This document shows positions 1 through 8,865 of a stretch of DNA of 64,000 bases, piece after piece. Under the pieces are notes generated by a model, which was not told the origin of the DNA, searched no databases, and saw only the letters and a program-made list of their open reading frames with translations. Position numbers and translations under genes: made by a program. The DNA lies in NCBI GenBank assembly GCA_016806145.1, contig CP063167.1, positions 1,980,501 to 2,044,500 on the forward strand, in the 5' to 3' direction. Origin of the DNA: Variovorax paradoxus. Its GTDB lineage: Bacteria > Pseudomonadota > Gammaproteobacteria > Burkholderiales > Burkholderiaceae_C. Numbering within the stretch: the first letter of the stretch is position 1; each line of letters begins with the position of its first letter.

Positions 1-955
1 CGCCGGTGGACTTGATGACGCGGCCCCAGCGGTCCACTTCCTTGTCGATCCAGCGCGAGAAATCCTCGGGCGAGCCGGCCACCACGTCGAATTCCAGCTC
101 CCGGAGTTTCGCGCTGATCTCGGGCGAGCGCACGATCTTCACGATCTCGGCATTGAGCCGGTCGATCACGGGCCGCGGCGTGCCGCCGGGCGCGAGGAAG
201 CCGACCCATGAGGTGGCGACGAAATCGGGGTAGCCCGACTCGACCATCGTTGGCACCTCGGGCACGTTCGCGAAGCGCTTGTCGCCCGTGGTTGCGATCA
301 CACGCAGCCGGCCGTCCTTGACGAACTGCTGCACGTTGCCCGGCACCAGGAAGGCGCTCTGCACGTTGCCGGCCACCAGGTCGACCAGCGCCGGCCCCGC
401 GCCCTTGTACGGCACGTGCGTGATGTCGACCTGCGCGGCCGACTTCAGCATCTCCATCGTGAGGTGCGAGGCGCTGCCCACCGCCACCGAGGCATACGAC
501 AGCCCGCCCTTGCGCGCCTTGGCCAGCGCCACGAACTCGGCTGGCGTCTTCGCGGGCAGGTCGGCATTGACCACGAGGTACTGCGGCGAGGTCACGGCCA
601 GCGTGATCGGCGCGAGGTCCTTGCGCGGATCGAAGGGCATCTTGCGGAACAGCGTGGCGTTGATCGCGATCGGCCCGTTGTAGCCCACCAGCAGCGTGTG
701 GCCGTCGGGCGGCGACTTGGCGACGTAGTCGGCGCCGATGTTGCCGCCCGCGCCGGGCCGGTTCTCGACGATCACCGGCTGGCCCAGTGCCTCCTGCAGC
801 TTCGGCTGCACCAGCCGCGCCACCGTGTCGTTGGTGCTGCCGGTGATCGGCACGATGATGCGCACCGGCTTGGTGGGCGCCCAGGGCGCGGCGGTGCTGG
901 CACCGGCCAGCACGGCCAGGCCGAGCAGGCTCGCGAGCTTCTTGATGCGGTTCAT
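1..955 (-). CDS. Bug/TctC-family periplasmic solute-binding protein (3' end cut by window edge)
   Basis: This is a periplasmic binding protein of the Bug (tripartite tricarboxylate receptor) family, which captures small carboxylic or aromatic acids. About 318 residues are visible, so only a few C-terminal residues should lie beyond base 1. A signal peptide starts MNRIKKLASLLGLAVLAG and is probably cut after GASTA. Family hallmarks follow: a KPVRIIVP strand, the segment GQPVIVENRPGAGGNIGADYVAKSPPDG in the usual first third, and a VPYKGAGPAL segment in the middle. The ATG at 955 is preceded by an AAGGAGAC ribosome site. It is the last visible gene of a minus-strand dioxygenase operon, 17 bases after another Bug gene. 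No TctA/TctB membrane partners are present in the window. Confidence 0.93.
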   Translation of the reverse strand, partial: MNRIKKLASLLGLAVLAGASTAAPWAPTKPVRIIVPITGSTNDTVARLVQPKLQEALGQPVIVENRPGAGGNIGADYVAKSPPDGHTLLVGYNGPIAINATLFRKMPFDPRKDLAPITLAVTSPQYLVVNADLPAKTPAEFVALAKARKGGLSYASVAVGSASHLTMEMLKSAAQVDITHVPYKGAGPALVDLVAGNVQSAFLVPGNVQQFVKDGRLRVIATTGDKRFANVPEVPTMVESGYPDFVATSWVGFLAPGGTPRPVIDRLNAEIVKIVRSPEISAKLRELEFDVVAGSPEDFSRWIDKEVDRWGRVIKSTG

Positions 956-972
956 GGCGTCTCCTTGGCGGG

Positions 973-1956
973 CTACTTCTGCGGCGCGGGAATGGAGGCG
1001 ATCACGCCCGCCCACTTGTCCGACTCGGCATGGATGAAGCTCTTGAAGCCGGCCGGACCGAGGTAGCGCGGTTCGGCCGCGAGGCCGACGATCTGCGACT
1101 GCACCTCGGGCTTGGCGACCACGGCCTGGATCGCGCCCGCGAGCTTCTCGATCGCCTCGGGCGGTGCCTTGGCGGGCGCGAACAGGCCCATCCACGCGGT
1201 GGCCGAGTAGCCGGGCACGCCGCCCTCGGCGAGGGTCGGAATCTCGGGCGCCACCGCGCTGCGCGTGGCGCTGGTCACGCCGAGCGCCACCAGCGCGCCG
1301 CTCTTGATGTGCGGATAGGCCGAGGTCAGGTCGACCACCGCCACCGGCAACTGGCCGCCGAGCAGGTCGGTCACCGCGGGGCCGCTGCCGCGGTAGGGCA
1401 CGGCGACCAGCTTGAGCTTCGCCATGCTGGCCAGCAGTTCGCCCGCGAGGTGCTGCGCCGTGTACTGGCCGGTGGTGCCGTAGCTCGTTCCCTCGGGCGT
1501 GGCGCGCGCCTTCTCGATGAAGCCGCGCAGGTCGCGCAACCCGGTCTTCGCGCCGGCCACCAGCACCAGCGGGATGTCGGCCACCTTCGCGACCGGCGCG
1601 AGCTGCTCCTGCGGCTTGAGCGGCGCGGCATCGGGCAGGTTCGGATTGACCACGATCGCGCCGGTGGCGCCCATGCCGATGGTGTAGCCGTCGGGCGCGG
1701 ACTTCGCCACGCCGATCAGGCCGGTGGCGCCGCCGCCGCCGGGCTTGTTGTCGACCACCACGGGCTGGCCGAGCGAGGCCGAGAGCTCGCGCCCGACGAT
1801 GCGCGCGATGCCGTCGGCCGAGGCGCCGGGCGCGAAGGGCACGACCAGCGTCACCGGTTTGGAGGGAAAGGGCTGCGCCGTGGCGGCGAAGGCGCAAAGC
1901 GCGAGGGCGGCGCTCGCGAGCGCACGCGCGTTGAAGCGCGTCGAAAGGATCTTCAT
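973..1956 (-). CDS. Bug/TctC-family periplasmic solute-binding protein
   Basis: This 327-residue protein is a second Bug-family receptor. It has a signal peptide (MKILSTRFNARALASAALAL, cut near FAATAQ), the KPVTLVVPFAPG opening strand, the GQPVVVDNKPGGGG motif, and the central VPYRGSGPAV segment that lines the ligand pocket in this family. Length is typical (about 320-330). It sits directly upstream of the other Bug gene and 82 bases downstream of the small gene that ends the dioxygenase subunits. The two receptors may recognise related ligands. The actual ligand cannot be read from the sequence. Confidence 0.95.
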   Translation of the reverse strand: MKILSTRFNARALASAALALCAFAATAQPFPSKPVTLVVPFAPGASADGIARIVGRELSASLGQPVVVDNKPGGGGATGLIGVAKSAPDGYTIGMGATGAIVVNPNLPDAAPLKPQEQLAPVAKVADIPLVLVAGAKTGLRDLRGFIEKARATPEGTSYGTTGQYTAQHLAGELLASMAKLKLVAVPYRGSGPAVTDLLGGQLPVAVVDLTSAYPHIKSGALVALGVTSATRSAVAPEIPTLAEGGVPGYSATAWMGLFAPAKAPPEAIEKLAGAIQAVVAKPEVQSQIVGLAAEPRYLGPAGFKSFIHAESDKWAGVIASIPAPQK

Positions 1957-2038
1957 GGGGCTTGTCTCCGTGGGTTCTGGATGTCGTCGGCGGACGGCCG
2001 GGCTTCGACGGCCCGGTCCTGCCCGCCGCGTGTCGATG

Positions 2039-2233
2039 TCAGTCGGGCGCGAGGTCCTTGATGTCCTCGCAATGGATCAGCTCTTCGTCGCCCGCGGCGA
2101 AGTCGCCGCGCGGCGCGCTCAGGATGCGCAGCTGCACCCAGATGCCGTCGCCCATGTTCTCGACGATCTCGCCGATGGCGCCGCTGCGCAGTTCGAGCCG
2201 GCGGCCCGGCTCGAGGTGCATGATGTTCAGCAT
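2039..2233 (-). CDS. 64-residue protein of unknown function in the dioxygenase operon
   Basis: This is a small acidic protein of 64 residues that I do not recognise. It begins 9 bases after the stop of the dioxygenase beta subunit, in the same direction, so it is almost certainly co-transcribed. A GAGG sequence lies seven bases before the ATG. The first half (PGRRLELRSGAIGEIVE, then GIWVQLRI) has the turn-rich, alternating pattern of a small SH3-like or KOW-like barrel. The end (GDEELIHCEDIKDLAPD) is strongly acidic with one cysteine. By position it could be an accessory or assembly factor for the oxygenase. That role is inferred only from position. Confidence 0.7.
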   Translation of the reverse strand: MLNIMHLEPGRRLELRSGAIGEIVENMGDGIWVQLRILSAPRGDFAAGDEELIHCEDIKDLAPD

Positions 2234-2242
2234 GGGCGGGCC

Positions 2243-2833
2243 TCAGAAGAACATGGTGAGGTTCTTGGCCAGCAGCACGTTCTGGCCGAGCCGGATCTCG
2301 CGCCGCGCGAGCTGCCACCGGCCGTCCACGCGCCGCAGCACGTCGCTGCGCTTGCCGGCGAAGTAGTACTCCTCGTGCTCGCAGCGGTTCTGGTAGATCA
2401 GGAAGCCGCTGAGCACCGACACCTCCTGCTGGCCGGCCGCGTTCTCTTCGATCGCGGTGAGTTGCACGTTGGTGACGAGGCGGCACAGCCGCGACAGCGG
2501 CTCCTCGGCCCAGTGCACGCCGGTGAGGATCTGCTCGGCGCGCTTGGTCAGGGTCCACTTGCCCTCGTTGAACCAGCTCATGTCCTTCTCGTAGCGGGTC
2601 TTCTCACGCGTCTCGTGCTGGCCGAACTTGACGTTGAACATCATCGGCATGAAGTACACGAGGTCCTCGGCCAGCGTGTCCAGCCATTCGCGAAAGCGTC
2701 GCTGGTCGAGCATCTCGGCCTCGTCGTAGAGGAACTCCTCGATCTCGCGCTTGAGTTCGTAGTAGCGCGCGTCGCGCGGCGGCCTCGGCGGCGGGCTGGC
2801 GACGGCGGTCGGTTCGGTGAGGGTCTCGGTCAT
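2243..2833 (-). CDS. Aromatic-ring-hydroxylating dioxygenase, beta subunit
   Basis: This is the small structural subunit of a Rieske non-heme iron dioxygenase, with an NTF2-like cone fold. It holds the alpha subunits in a hexamer and has no metal site of its own. The protein has 196 residues, slightly long for the family (about 155-190) because of a Pro-rich N-terminus (PPPRPPRDARYYELK). Family features are the acidic N-terminal helix (EIEEFLYDEAEMLDQRRFREWLDTL), a LVTNVQL strand, a YQNRCEHEEYYFAGKRSDVLRR strand pair and the ending WQLARREIRL. It follows the SDR gene by 26 bases. The alpha subunit is one gene further upstream, an unusual order since alpha and beta genes are normally adjacent. 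Confidence 0.93.
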   Translation of the reverse strand: MTETLTEPTAVASPPPRPPRDARYYELKREIEEFLYDEAEMLDQRRFREWLDTLAEDLVYFMPMMFNVKFGQHETREKTRYEKDMSWFNEGKWTLTKRAEQILTGVHWAEEPLSRLCRLVTNVQLTAIEENAAGQQEVSVLSGFLIYQNRCEHEEYYFAGKRSDVLRRVDGRWQLARREIRLGQNVLLAKNLTMFF

Positions 2834-2859
2834 CGATGCGTCCTTCGTGGGAGATGCGG

Positions 2860-3689
<830 letters not shown>

Positions 3690-3693
<4 letters not shown>

Positions 3694-5054
3694 CCGGCGA
3701 AGCTCGCCGCGCCGGTGTCGTGGCGGCCCAGCAGCGTGTCCCAGTCGGCGCCGTCCATGTAGTCGCGCCAGCGGCGGTAGAACTGGCGCGGGTTCTCCTC
3801 GCTGACCTGCAGGCTCACGTTGCCGGGCACCGGGCCCTCGGTCGTGACCTTGCCCATCGACTGCTGGTAGTTGTAGGGATAGCGCTTGGCGATGGTGCCG
3901 CGGCTGCCGGCGGTGGCGTAGTTCCAGTTCTCCATGTCGTCCTGCTCGGTCATGCCGGCCGGGCCCGAATAGCGCATGTAGTAGGTGCGCAGGAAGTCCT
4001 TCACCTCCTGCGGCGCGTCGGCGTCGACCAGGAAGAAGCGCCAGGCCTCGGTCGACTCCGGACCGTTGGGATGCCACACGCAGAGGTTGCGCGGCTGCTT
4101 GCCGTGGAACGAGGTGTTCGGATAGATGGTGCCGACGAAGGGCACCAGCCGGTTCTTCTCGGCGCCGAGCCGGCGCTTGCGCTCCTCGTGGCAATGGCGG
4201 AAGTACTCGGCGATCACCGGGTTGTTCTTGTAGGTGTCGACGAAGGGCGTGTCTTCCGGCAGCAGCGCGCTGTGCACGCCGTGGCCGGCGGGGAAGTTCA
4301 CCCACAGGTGCTGCGCGTACTCGAGCTCGTTGTCGCGCCGGCCCTTCACGCCGACCTCGGCGCTCGGGCCGATGCCGATCAGGTCGACCGAGCGGTGGCT
4401 CACGTTGTGATAGGTGTCGCCGAGGAAATTCTCGGCCGCGAATTTCCAGTTGCAGGGGATCACCCATTTCTGCACGCCCACCAGCACTTCGGAGCCGCCC
4501 TCGCGGCCGTCGCGGCAGTCGAGCGCGAGGTCGAGGTGCGCGCGCGCGTCGCCCAGGTAGGTGAGGAAGTCGGGCGCGTCCTTGTCCCAGGTGGCCCACA
4601 CCGTGCCCTTGTAGATCGCGAGCTGCGCGACCTCGATCAGCGACCAGTTCTCCTTCTCGAGGCAGCCGTCGTAGATGGCCTTGAACTGCGGCACGCCGAA
4701 CAGCTTGCCCTCGGTGGTGTAGCTCCAGCTGTGATAGGGGCAGGTGAAGAGCTGCGTGTTGCCGTGGTCGTACTGGCACACCTTCATGCCGCGGTGGCGG
4801 CAGGAGTTGAGGAACACGTGCACCTTGTTCTTCTTGTCGCGCGTGAGGATCACCGACTCCGCGCCCATGCGCGAGGTGAAGTAGTCGCCGGGCTTGGGGA
4901 TCTGGCTCTCGTGGCCCACGAAGAGCCAGGCGCGCGTGAACACCTTCTCGAGCTCTTCCTCGTAGACGTCCTTGCTCGAGAAAATCTCGCGGCTGATCGT
5001 GCCCTGCTTGAGGTCGACCATCCGGTGATAGACCATCGGTGTCGTCGTCGTCAT
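3690..5054 (-). CDS. Aromatic-ring-hydroxylating dioxygenase, alpha (Rieske) subunit
   Basis: This is the catalytic subunit of a Rieske dioxygenase (454 residues), which adds both atoms of O2 to an aromatic ring using electrons from the reductase encoded upstream. The Rieske [2Fe-2S] ligands are visible as C85-x-H87 (in NSCRHRGMKVC) and C105-x2-H108 (CPYHSW). The mononuclear iron site is ENFLGDTYHNVSH, with D213, H216 and H220, and a later acidic ligand is in EQDDMENW. As I count, the two histidines are separated by three residues, one fewer than in naphthalene dioxygenase. The ATG at 5054 follows the reductase gene after 53 bases. The sequence is not an obvious match to BenA or TphA2. Confidence 0.96.
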
Positions 5055-5107
5055 TCGTTGCGTCCTTGTCGTCGTGTGCGTCGGGTGGGGAATCGGAGAG
5101 CGGCGCT

Positions 5108-6115
5108 TCAGTTGAAGCGTTCGCAGAGCATGTCGGCGCGGGCCAGGCCGGCCGAGGCCGCGGCGCTGCGGCCGGCCTCGACCATCGGCGGCGGGCCGCA
5201 CAGGTAGATGCGCGTGGCGGGATCGAGCGCGAGCGTGCCGATCAGGTCGGTGGCATAGCCGCCGTGGCAGGCGTCGCCGGGCTCGGCCTCGGCGGCCAGC
5301 CGTACCTCGAGCGCCGGTAGCCGTTGCTTGAACTGTTCGATGCGCTCGAGCGCGAACAGGTGGGCGCCGCTGCGCACGCCGAGCAGCAGCGTGGTCGGCT
5401 GCATCGCCGCGCCTTCGCGCGCAGCGATCGCCTCGAGCATCGAGAGGAAGGGCGCGAGCCCGGTGCCGCCGGCCACGAACAGGCGCGGCCGCGGTTCCTG
5501 GCGCAGGAAGAAGCTGCCGCGCGGCTCGCTGAGTTCGAGCGTGGCGCCGACCGTGGCCGACTGCGCGAGCCAGCTCGAGAAGGCGCCGCCATCGACCAGC
5601 CGCACGTAGAACACCAGCGTGCTGTCGCCCGAGGCATTGGCCATCGAATAGGAGCGCCAGGCCTCGCTGCCCGCGGCGCGCAGGCGCACGTACTGGCCGG
5701 GCTGGAAGCTCACGGGTGCATCGACGCGGACCTCGAGCCGCATCGTCTCGAGCGCCACGCGCTCGAGCGCGCTGACCGTGCCTTCGATCGGCGGCGGTTC
5801 CTCGGCCGTGGCCTCGGAGAGGTCGTAGGGCAGCTCGATCACGCAGTCTTGCGCCGTGACGCGCGAGACGCAGCACAAGGTGGCGCCGTCCGCGCGGTCG
5901 GCATCGGGCAGCACGGCGCGGTCGTAGTCGCCGAGTTCGACGCTGCCGCAGACCAGCTGCGCGGTGCAGGTGCCGCACTGGCCATTGCTGCAGTCGGTGA
6001 GCAGATTGAGCCCGGCCTCGGCGGCCGCGGCCACGACGGTGTCGCCGGGATTCGCGTCGACGCGGCGCGTGCCGCCATCGGCGAAGAGCAGGGTGATCGC
6101 GACGCTGGCGCTCAT
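5108..6115 (-). CDS. Dioxygenase reductase component (ferredoxin-FAD-NAD(P)H, BenC-like architecture)
   Basis: This protein of 335 residues passes electrons from NAD(P)H to the Rieske oxygenase. It has the fused layout of BenC/TphA1-type reductases: a plant-type [2Fe-2S] ferredoxin domain at residues 1-95 (C42, C47, C50 in DCSNGQCGTC and a fourth ligand at C81 or C82), an FAD domain with the RSYS motif in WRSYSMANAS, and a C-terminal NAD domain with GGTGLAPFLSML and the terminal YLCGPPPMVEAG. Because ferredoxin and reductase are one protein, no separate ferredoxin gene is needed for this operon. It lies just after the first Bug gene and just before the alpha subunit gene. Confidence 0.95.
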   Translation of the reverse strand: MSASVAITLLFADGGTRRVDANPGDTVVAAAAEAGLNLLTDCSNGQCGTCTAQLVCGSVELGDYDRAVLPDADRADGATLCCVSRVTAQDCVIELPYDLSEATAEEPPPIEGTVSALERVALETMRLEVRVDAPVSFQPGQYVRLRAAGSEAWRSYSMANASGDSTLVFYVRLVDGGAFSSWLAQSATVGATLELSEPRGSFFLRQEPRPRLFVAGGTGLAPFLSMLEAIAAREGAAMQPTTLLLGVRSGAHLFALERIEQFKQRLPALEVRLAAEAEPGDACHGGYATDLIGTLALDPATRIYLCGPPPMVEAGRSAAASAGLARADMLCERFN

Positions 6116-6138
6116 CGGTGGCTCCTTCGGTGCGCCGG

Positions 6139-7128
6139 TCAGTCGACCTTGAGGTTGGCGTTCTTCGCGAGCGCGGTCCAGCGCGCGATGTCGGTGGCGA
6201 TCTGCCTGCCGAAGGCCGCGCTGTCGACATGGCCCGGCTCCATGCCGAGGGCCTGCAGTTTCTTCACGGTGTCGGGCTCGGCCAGCACCTCCTTGAGCGC
6301 GGCGCGGATGCGGTCCGCCACCTCGGTGGGCGTGCCCGCGGGCGCCACCAGGCCGGTCCAGATCGGCACGTCGTAGCCGGGCGTGCCCGACTCGGCGATG
6401 GTCGGCACATGCGGCAGCACGCTCGAGCGCTTCGCGGTCGTCACGGCCACGGCCTTGAGCCGGCCGGCCTGGATCTGCGGCAGCACGGCCGCGATGTCGA
6501 GGAAGCCGAGGTCGACCTCGTTGCCCAGCAGCGCGGTGATGACCGGACCGGTGCCCTTGTAGTTGACGTGCGTGAACTTCGCGCCGCCCTCGCTCGTGTA
6601 GAGCTCGGCCGCGAGCTGGAACGAGGACGAGGCCACGCCGTGGTTGAGGCCGCCGGCCGGCGCCTTGGCCGCGAGCGCCTTCAGCTCGGCCATGGTCTTG
6701 GCGCTCGACGCGGCGTTGGTCGTCACCACCAGCGGGAACGAGCCCAGCAGCGCCACCGGCTGGAAGTCCTTGACCGGGTCATAGGGCAGCTTGCCGTAGA
6801 CCGCCGGGTTCACCGTCATCGCGCCCGACGAGGCCACGAACAGCGTGTAGCCGTCCGCCGGCGCCTTGGCCACCAGCTCGGCCGCAATGATCGAGTTGGC
6901 GCCCGCGCGGTTGTCGACCACGAAGGACTGCTTGAGCCGCTCCGAGAGCTTGACCGAGATCAGCCGGGCCAGGATGTCGTTGGTGCCGCCGGGTGCGAAG
7001 CCGACCACCACGCGCACCGGCTTGTCGGGATAGGCGGCCTGCGCGGGCGCGGCCAGGGCTGCAAGAAAGAGGGCGGCGGCCGCCAGCAGAGAGCGGCCGC
7101 GGAGGCGAGAAGGGGTGGCGGGGTTCAT
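6139..7128 (-). CDS. Bug/TctC-family periplasmic solute-binding protein (first gene of the dioxygenase operon)
   Basis: This is a Bug-family receptor of 329 residues. It has a twin-arginine-like but mainly hydrophobic signal region (RLRGRSLLAAAALFLAALAAPAQA), the strand DKPVRVVVGFAPGG and the family segment KQSFVVDNRAGANSIIAA. A VNYKGTGPVI stretch forms the middle of the pocket. It is the promoter-proximal gene of the operon and faces the IclR regulator gene across 174 bases. In terephthalate clusters (tph) an IclR regulator and a Bug receptor (TphC) are arranged in the same way, which supports uptake of an aromatic acid. The ligand here is not known. Confidence 0.95.
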   Translation of the reverse strand: MNPATPSRLRGRSLLAAAALFLAALAAPAQAAYPDKPVRVVVGFAPGGTNDILARLISVKLSERLKQSFVVDNRAGANSIIAAELVAKAPADGYTLFVASSGAMTVNPAVYGKLPYDPVKDFQPVALLGSFPLVVTTNAASSAKTMAELKALAAKAPAGGLNHGVASSSFQLAAELYTSEGGAKFTHVNYKGTGPVITALLGNEVDLGFLDIAAVLPQIQAGRLKAVAVTTAKRSSVLPHVPTIAESGTPGYDVPIWTGLVAPAGTPTEVADRIRAALKEVLAEPDTVKKLQALGMEPGHVDSAAFGRQIATDIARWTALAKNANLKVD

Positions 7129-7155
7129 CGTGTCTCCAATCGCTTGTCGGTGCTG

Positions 7156-7194
7156 TTGTCCGTTGTGTGGACTGTGAGCTCATTATACGGACAA
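7156..7194. promoter_or_regulatory. Inverted repeat in the IclR/Bug divergent promoter (candidate operator)
   Basis: Perfect 7-base arms TTGTCCG (7156-7162) and CGGACAA (7188-7194) are separated by 25 bases inside the 174-base spacer between the divergent Bug and IclR genes. A nested GTCC...GGAC pair lies at 7158-7172. The position fits an IclR binding region controlling both directions. Function is inferred. Confidence 0.45.
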
Positions 7195-7302
7195 GATTCG
7201 ATCGCGCAATCGGGTCGCGTCGGCGCGTCCGCGCGGCGCGGGGGAGGGGATCGGGCGGGAAGCGAAAATGCCGCGATGCAAAGCGACAACACAGGAGGGG
7301 CC

Positions 7303-8073
7303 ATGGAGCCGAAGGAGAAGAACTCGGAGAACGTGCGCGCGGTCAACCGCGCCCTCGACATCCTTCTGGCGTTCACCAAGGACGACGCCGAGCTCACCGC
7401 CGGCGAGCTGCTGCAGCGCGTGGACCTGAGCCGGCCCACGCTCTACCGCATCCTCTACACGCTCGAGACCAAGGGCTTCATCGTCTCGGTCGGCGACCCG
7501 CAGCGTTTCCGCCTCGGGCCCTCGGTGGCGCGGCTGTCGCATGTGTGGACCGAGACGCTGGACCTGTCGGCGCTGGCCGAATCGATCATGCGCGGGCTGT
7601 GGAGCGAGACCCGCGAGACCGTCGCGATGTTCGTGGCGCAGGGCGAGATGCGCCTGTGCCTGGCCGAGATGCCGAGCCCGCAGCCGCTGAACTTCAAGCG
7701 CGGCGTCGGCTACACCGAGCGCATCGCCCGCGGCGCCAGCGGCCGCGCGATCCTGGCCTTCATGCCCGGGGCCGATGAACGGCTCGAGCAATACACCAAA
7801 GACCTGAAGATCGACCTCAAGAAGCTGCGCGCCGAACTCGATCGCACGCGCGAGCGCGGCTATGCCGTCAGCCGCGACGAGCTGATCGAAGGCGCCGTCG
7901 CCGTGGCCGCGCCGTTCTACAACGGCCGCGGCGTCGCGGGATCGATCGGCATCTTCGGCCCGGCCGCGCGCATCGGCGAGGGGCATGTGGACGCGCTGGG
8001 GCGGCAGGTGGTCGCGGCTTGCGCGCGGCTGTCGCAGGCGTTGGGGGTGAAGGGGGCGGGGGAGGCTCCGTAG
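7303..8073 (+). CDS. IclR-family transcriptional regulator
   Basis: This is a DNA-binding regulator of 256 residues with an N-terminal winged helix-turn-helix (AVNRALDILLAF, then ELLQRVDLSRPTLYRILYTLETKGFI) and the IclR effector domain (GRAILAFMPG, GYAVSRDELIEGAVAVAAPFYNGRGVAGSIGIFGP in the expected order). The ATG at 7303 is chosen because AGGAGG ends four bases before it. An in-frame ATG at 7276 would add nine residues and has no ribosome site. It is transcribed away from the dioxygenase operon and most likely senses its aromatic substrate. IclR proteins such as TphR and PcaU act this way, often as activators. Confidence 0.94.
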   Translation: MEPKEKNSENVRAVNRALDILLAFTKDDAELTAGELLQRVDLSRPTLYRILYTLETKGFIVSVGDPQRFRLGPSVARLSHVWTETLDLSALAESIMRGLWSETRETVAMFVAQGEMRLCLAEMPSPQPLNFKRGVGYTERIARGASGRAILAFMPGADERLEQYTKDLKIDLKKLRAELDRTRERGYAVSRDELIEGAVAVAAPFYNGRGVAGSIGIFGPAARIGEGHVDALGRQVVAACARLSQALGVKGAGEAP

Positions 8074-8093
8074 TCCCAGCTACTTCCGGTGAG

Positions 8094-8111
8094 TGTCCTG
8101 GTTAAAGGACA
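8094..8111. promoter_or_regulatory. Palindrome TGTCC-N8-GGACA upstream of the HipB-like gene (candidate autoregulatory operator)
   Basis: TGTCCT (8094-8099) and AGGACA (8106-8111) form an inverted repeat 30 bases before the start of the HTH gene. The half-site geometry, TGTCC-N8-GGACA, is the same as the known HipB operator pattern TATCC-N8-GGATA. It could also act as a weak hairpin after the IclR gene, but no T-run follows. Confidence 0.5.
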
Positions 8112-8141
8112 TTCGCCGAACTTCTTCGAAGGATGTGGCGT

Positions 8142-8414
8142 ATGCAGGACAAGATTCGGCTGCCTGTCGAACTCGGCCAAGCCGTTCGGCGCGCGCGAAA
8201 GGAAAGGCGCCTGAAGGCGACCGACATTGCCGCGCACTCGGGCAGGGCACGCAATGTCCTCTATCGTCTGGAGCAGGGTGAGGACATCACCGTCCGCTCG
8301 TTGTTCGACATCCTGCGCGCCATGGATCTCACGATCCGCCTCGAGCACCTGGGCATGCCGACGCTGGAGGAGGTTGCGCGGCGCTTCGGGCAGGACGAGG
8401 ACGATGCTTCCTGA
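8142..8414 (+). CDS. HipB-like XRE-family helix-turn-helix protein, orphan
   Basis: This small DNA-binding protein (90 residues) has a Cro/C1-type helix-turn-helix over roughly residues 10-65 (ELGQAVRRARKERRLKATDIAAHS, then YRLEQGEDITVRSLFDILRAM). The pattern is that of HipB, the antitoxin and repressor of hipBA modules. The ATG at 8142 is chosen because GAAGGA lies eight bases upstream. An ATG at 8133 would overlap that ribosome site. No hipA toxin follows: the next start overlaps its stop (8404) but gives only 18 codons before a stop at 8458-8460. It is either a relic of a toxin-antitoxin pair or a stand-alone repressor. Confidence 0.8.
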   Translation: MQDKIRLPVELGQAVRRARKERRLKATDIAAHSGRARNVLYRLEQGEDITVRSLFDILRAMDLTIRLEHLGMPTLEEVARRFGQDEDDAS

Positions 8415-8460
8415 AGCTGTCGGGCACTTCGATTTCGGAATCGCGTGCGAGTGGCCTTAA
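8404..8460 (+). pseudogene. 18-codon open frame overlapping the HTH gene; possible hipA remnant
   Basis: An ATG at 8404 overlaps the last codons of the HTH gene, the arrangement expected for a coupled hipA. It encodes only MLPEAVGHFDFGIACEWP before a stop, and the adjoining minus-strand VOC gene ends on the same bases. It is too short to identify, and the hipA interpretation rests on position alone. Confidence 0.2.
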
Positions 8461-8834
8461 AGCGTCTCCCCCGGATCGAAATCCAGCTCCACCTTCGCCC
8501 CGTTCGGATCGTGGCAGAACAGCTGCCAGGTCCCCGCGCCCGCCTGCTGCCGCAGTTCGTACTTCACGCCCGCGGCGTCGAAGCGCGCTTTCACCGTGCG
8601 CAGGTCCTGCGCCGTGAAGGCCATGTGGTCGATCACGCCGGTGCGCTGCGCGGGCACGGGGCGGCCGAAGTACAGGTGCAGCACGGCCTGCGGCCCGCTG
8701 CCGTAGAGCCAGGCCCCCGGAAAGCCGAGGTCGGGCCGGTGGCCCACGCGCAGGCCGAGCAGGCCGGTGTAGAAGTCCAGCGTCTGGCGCTCGTCTTCCG
8801 CGGTGACGGTGAAGTGGTTCATGCCGACGATCAC
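8457..8834 (-). CDS. VOC-superfamily (glyoxalase/extradiol-dioxygenase-like) protein
   Basis: This 125-residue single-domain protein belongs to the vicinal oxygen chelate superfamily, whose members bind a metal and act on glutathione adducts, diols or antibiotics. It starts with the typical strand MNHFTVTAEDERQTLDFYTGLLGLRVG and contains the second repeat IDHMAFTAQDLRTVKARFDAAGV and the ending DPNGAKVELDF. Metal ligands are probably the N-terminal His (in MNHFT), the His in IDHMAF and the Glu in VELDF. It is the last gene of the long minus-strand operon, 31 bases after the SRPBCC-reductase fusion. The substrate is unknown. Confidence 0.9.
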   Translation of the reverse strand: MIVGMNHFTVTAEDERQTLDFYTGLLGLRVGHRPDLGFPGAWLYGSGPQAVLHLYFGRPVPAQRTGVIDHMAFTAQDLRTVKARFDAAGVKYELRQQAGAGTWQLFCHDPNGAKVELDFDPGETL

Positions 8835-8865
8835 TGGCGTTCTCCTTGCATGGTGTTAACAGGCC

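Noticed and set aside
8404..8460. A functional small toxin gene
   Set aside because: Eighteen codons, no ribosome site of its own, and overlap with two genes make an independent function unlikely.
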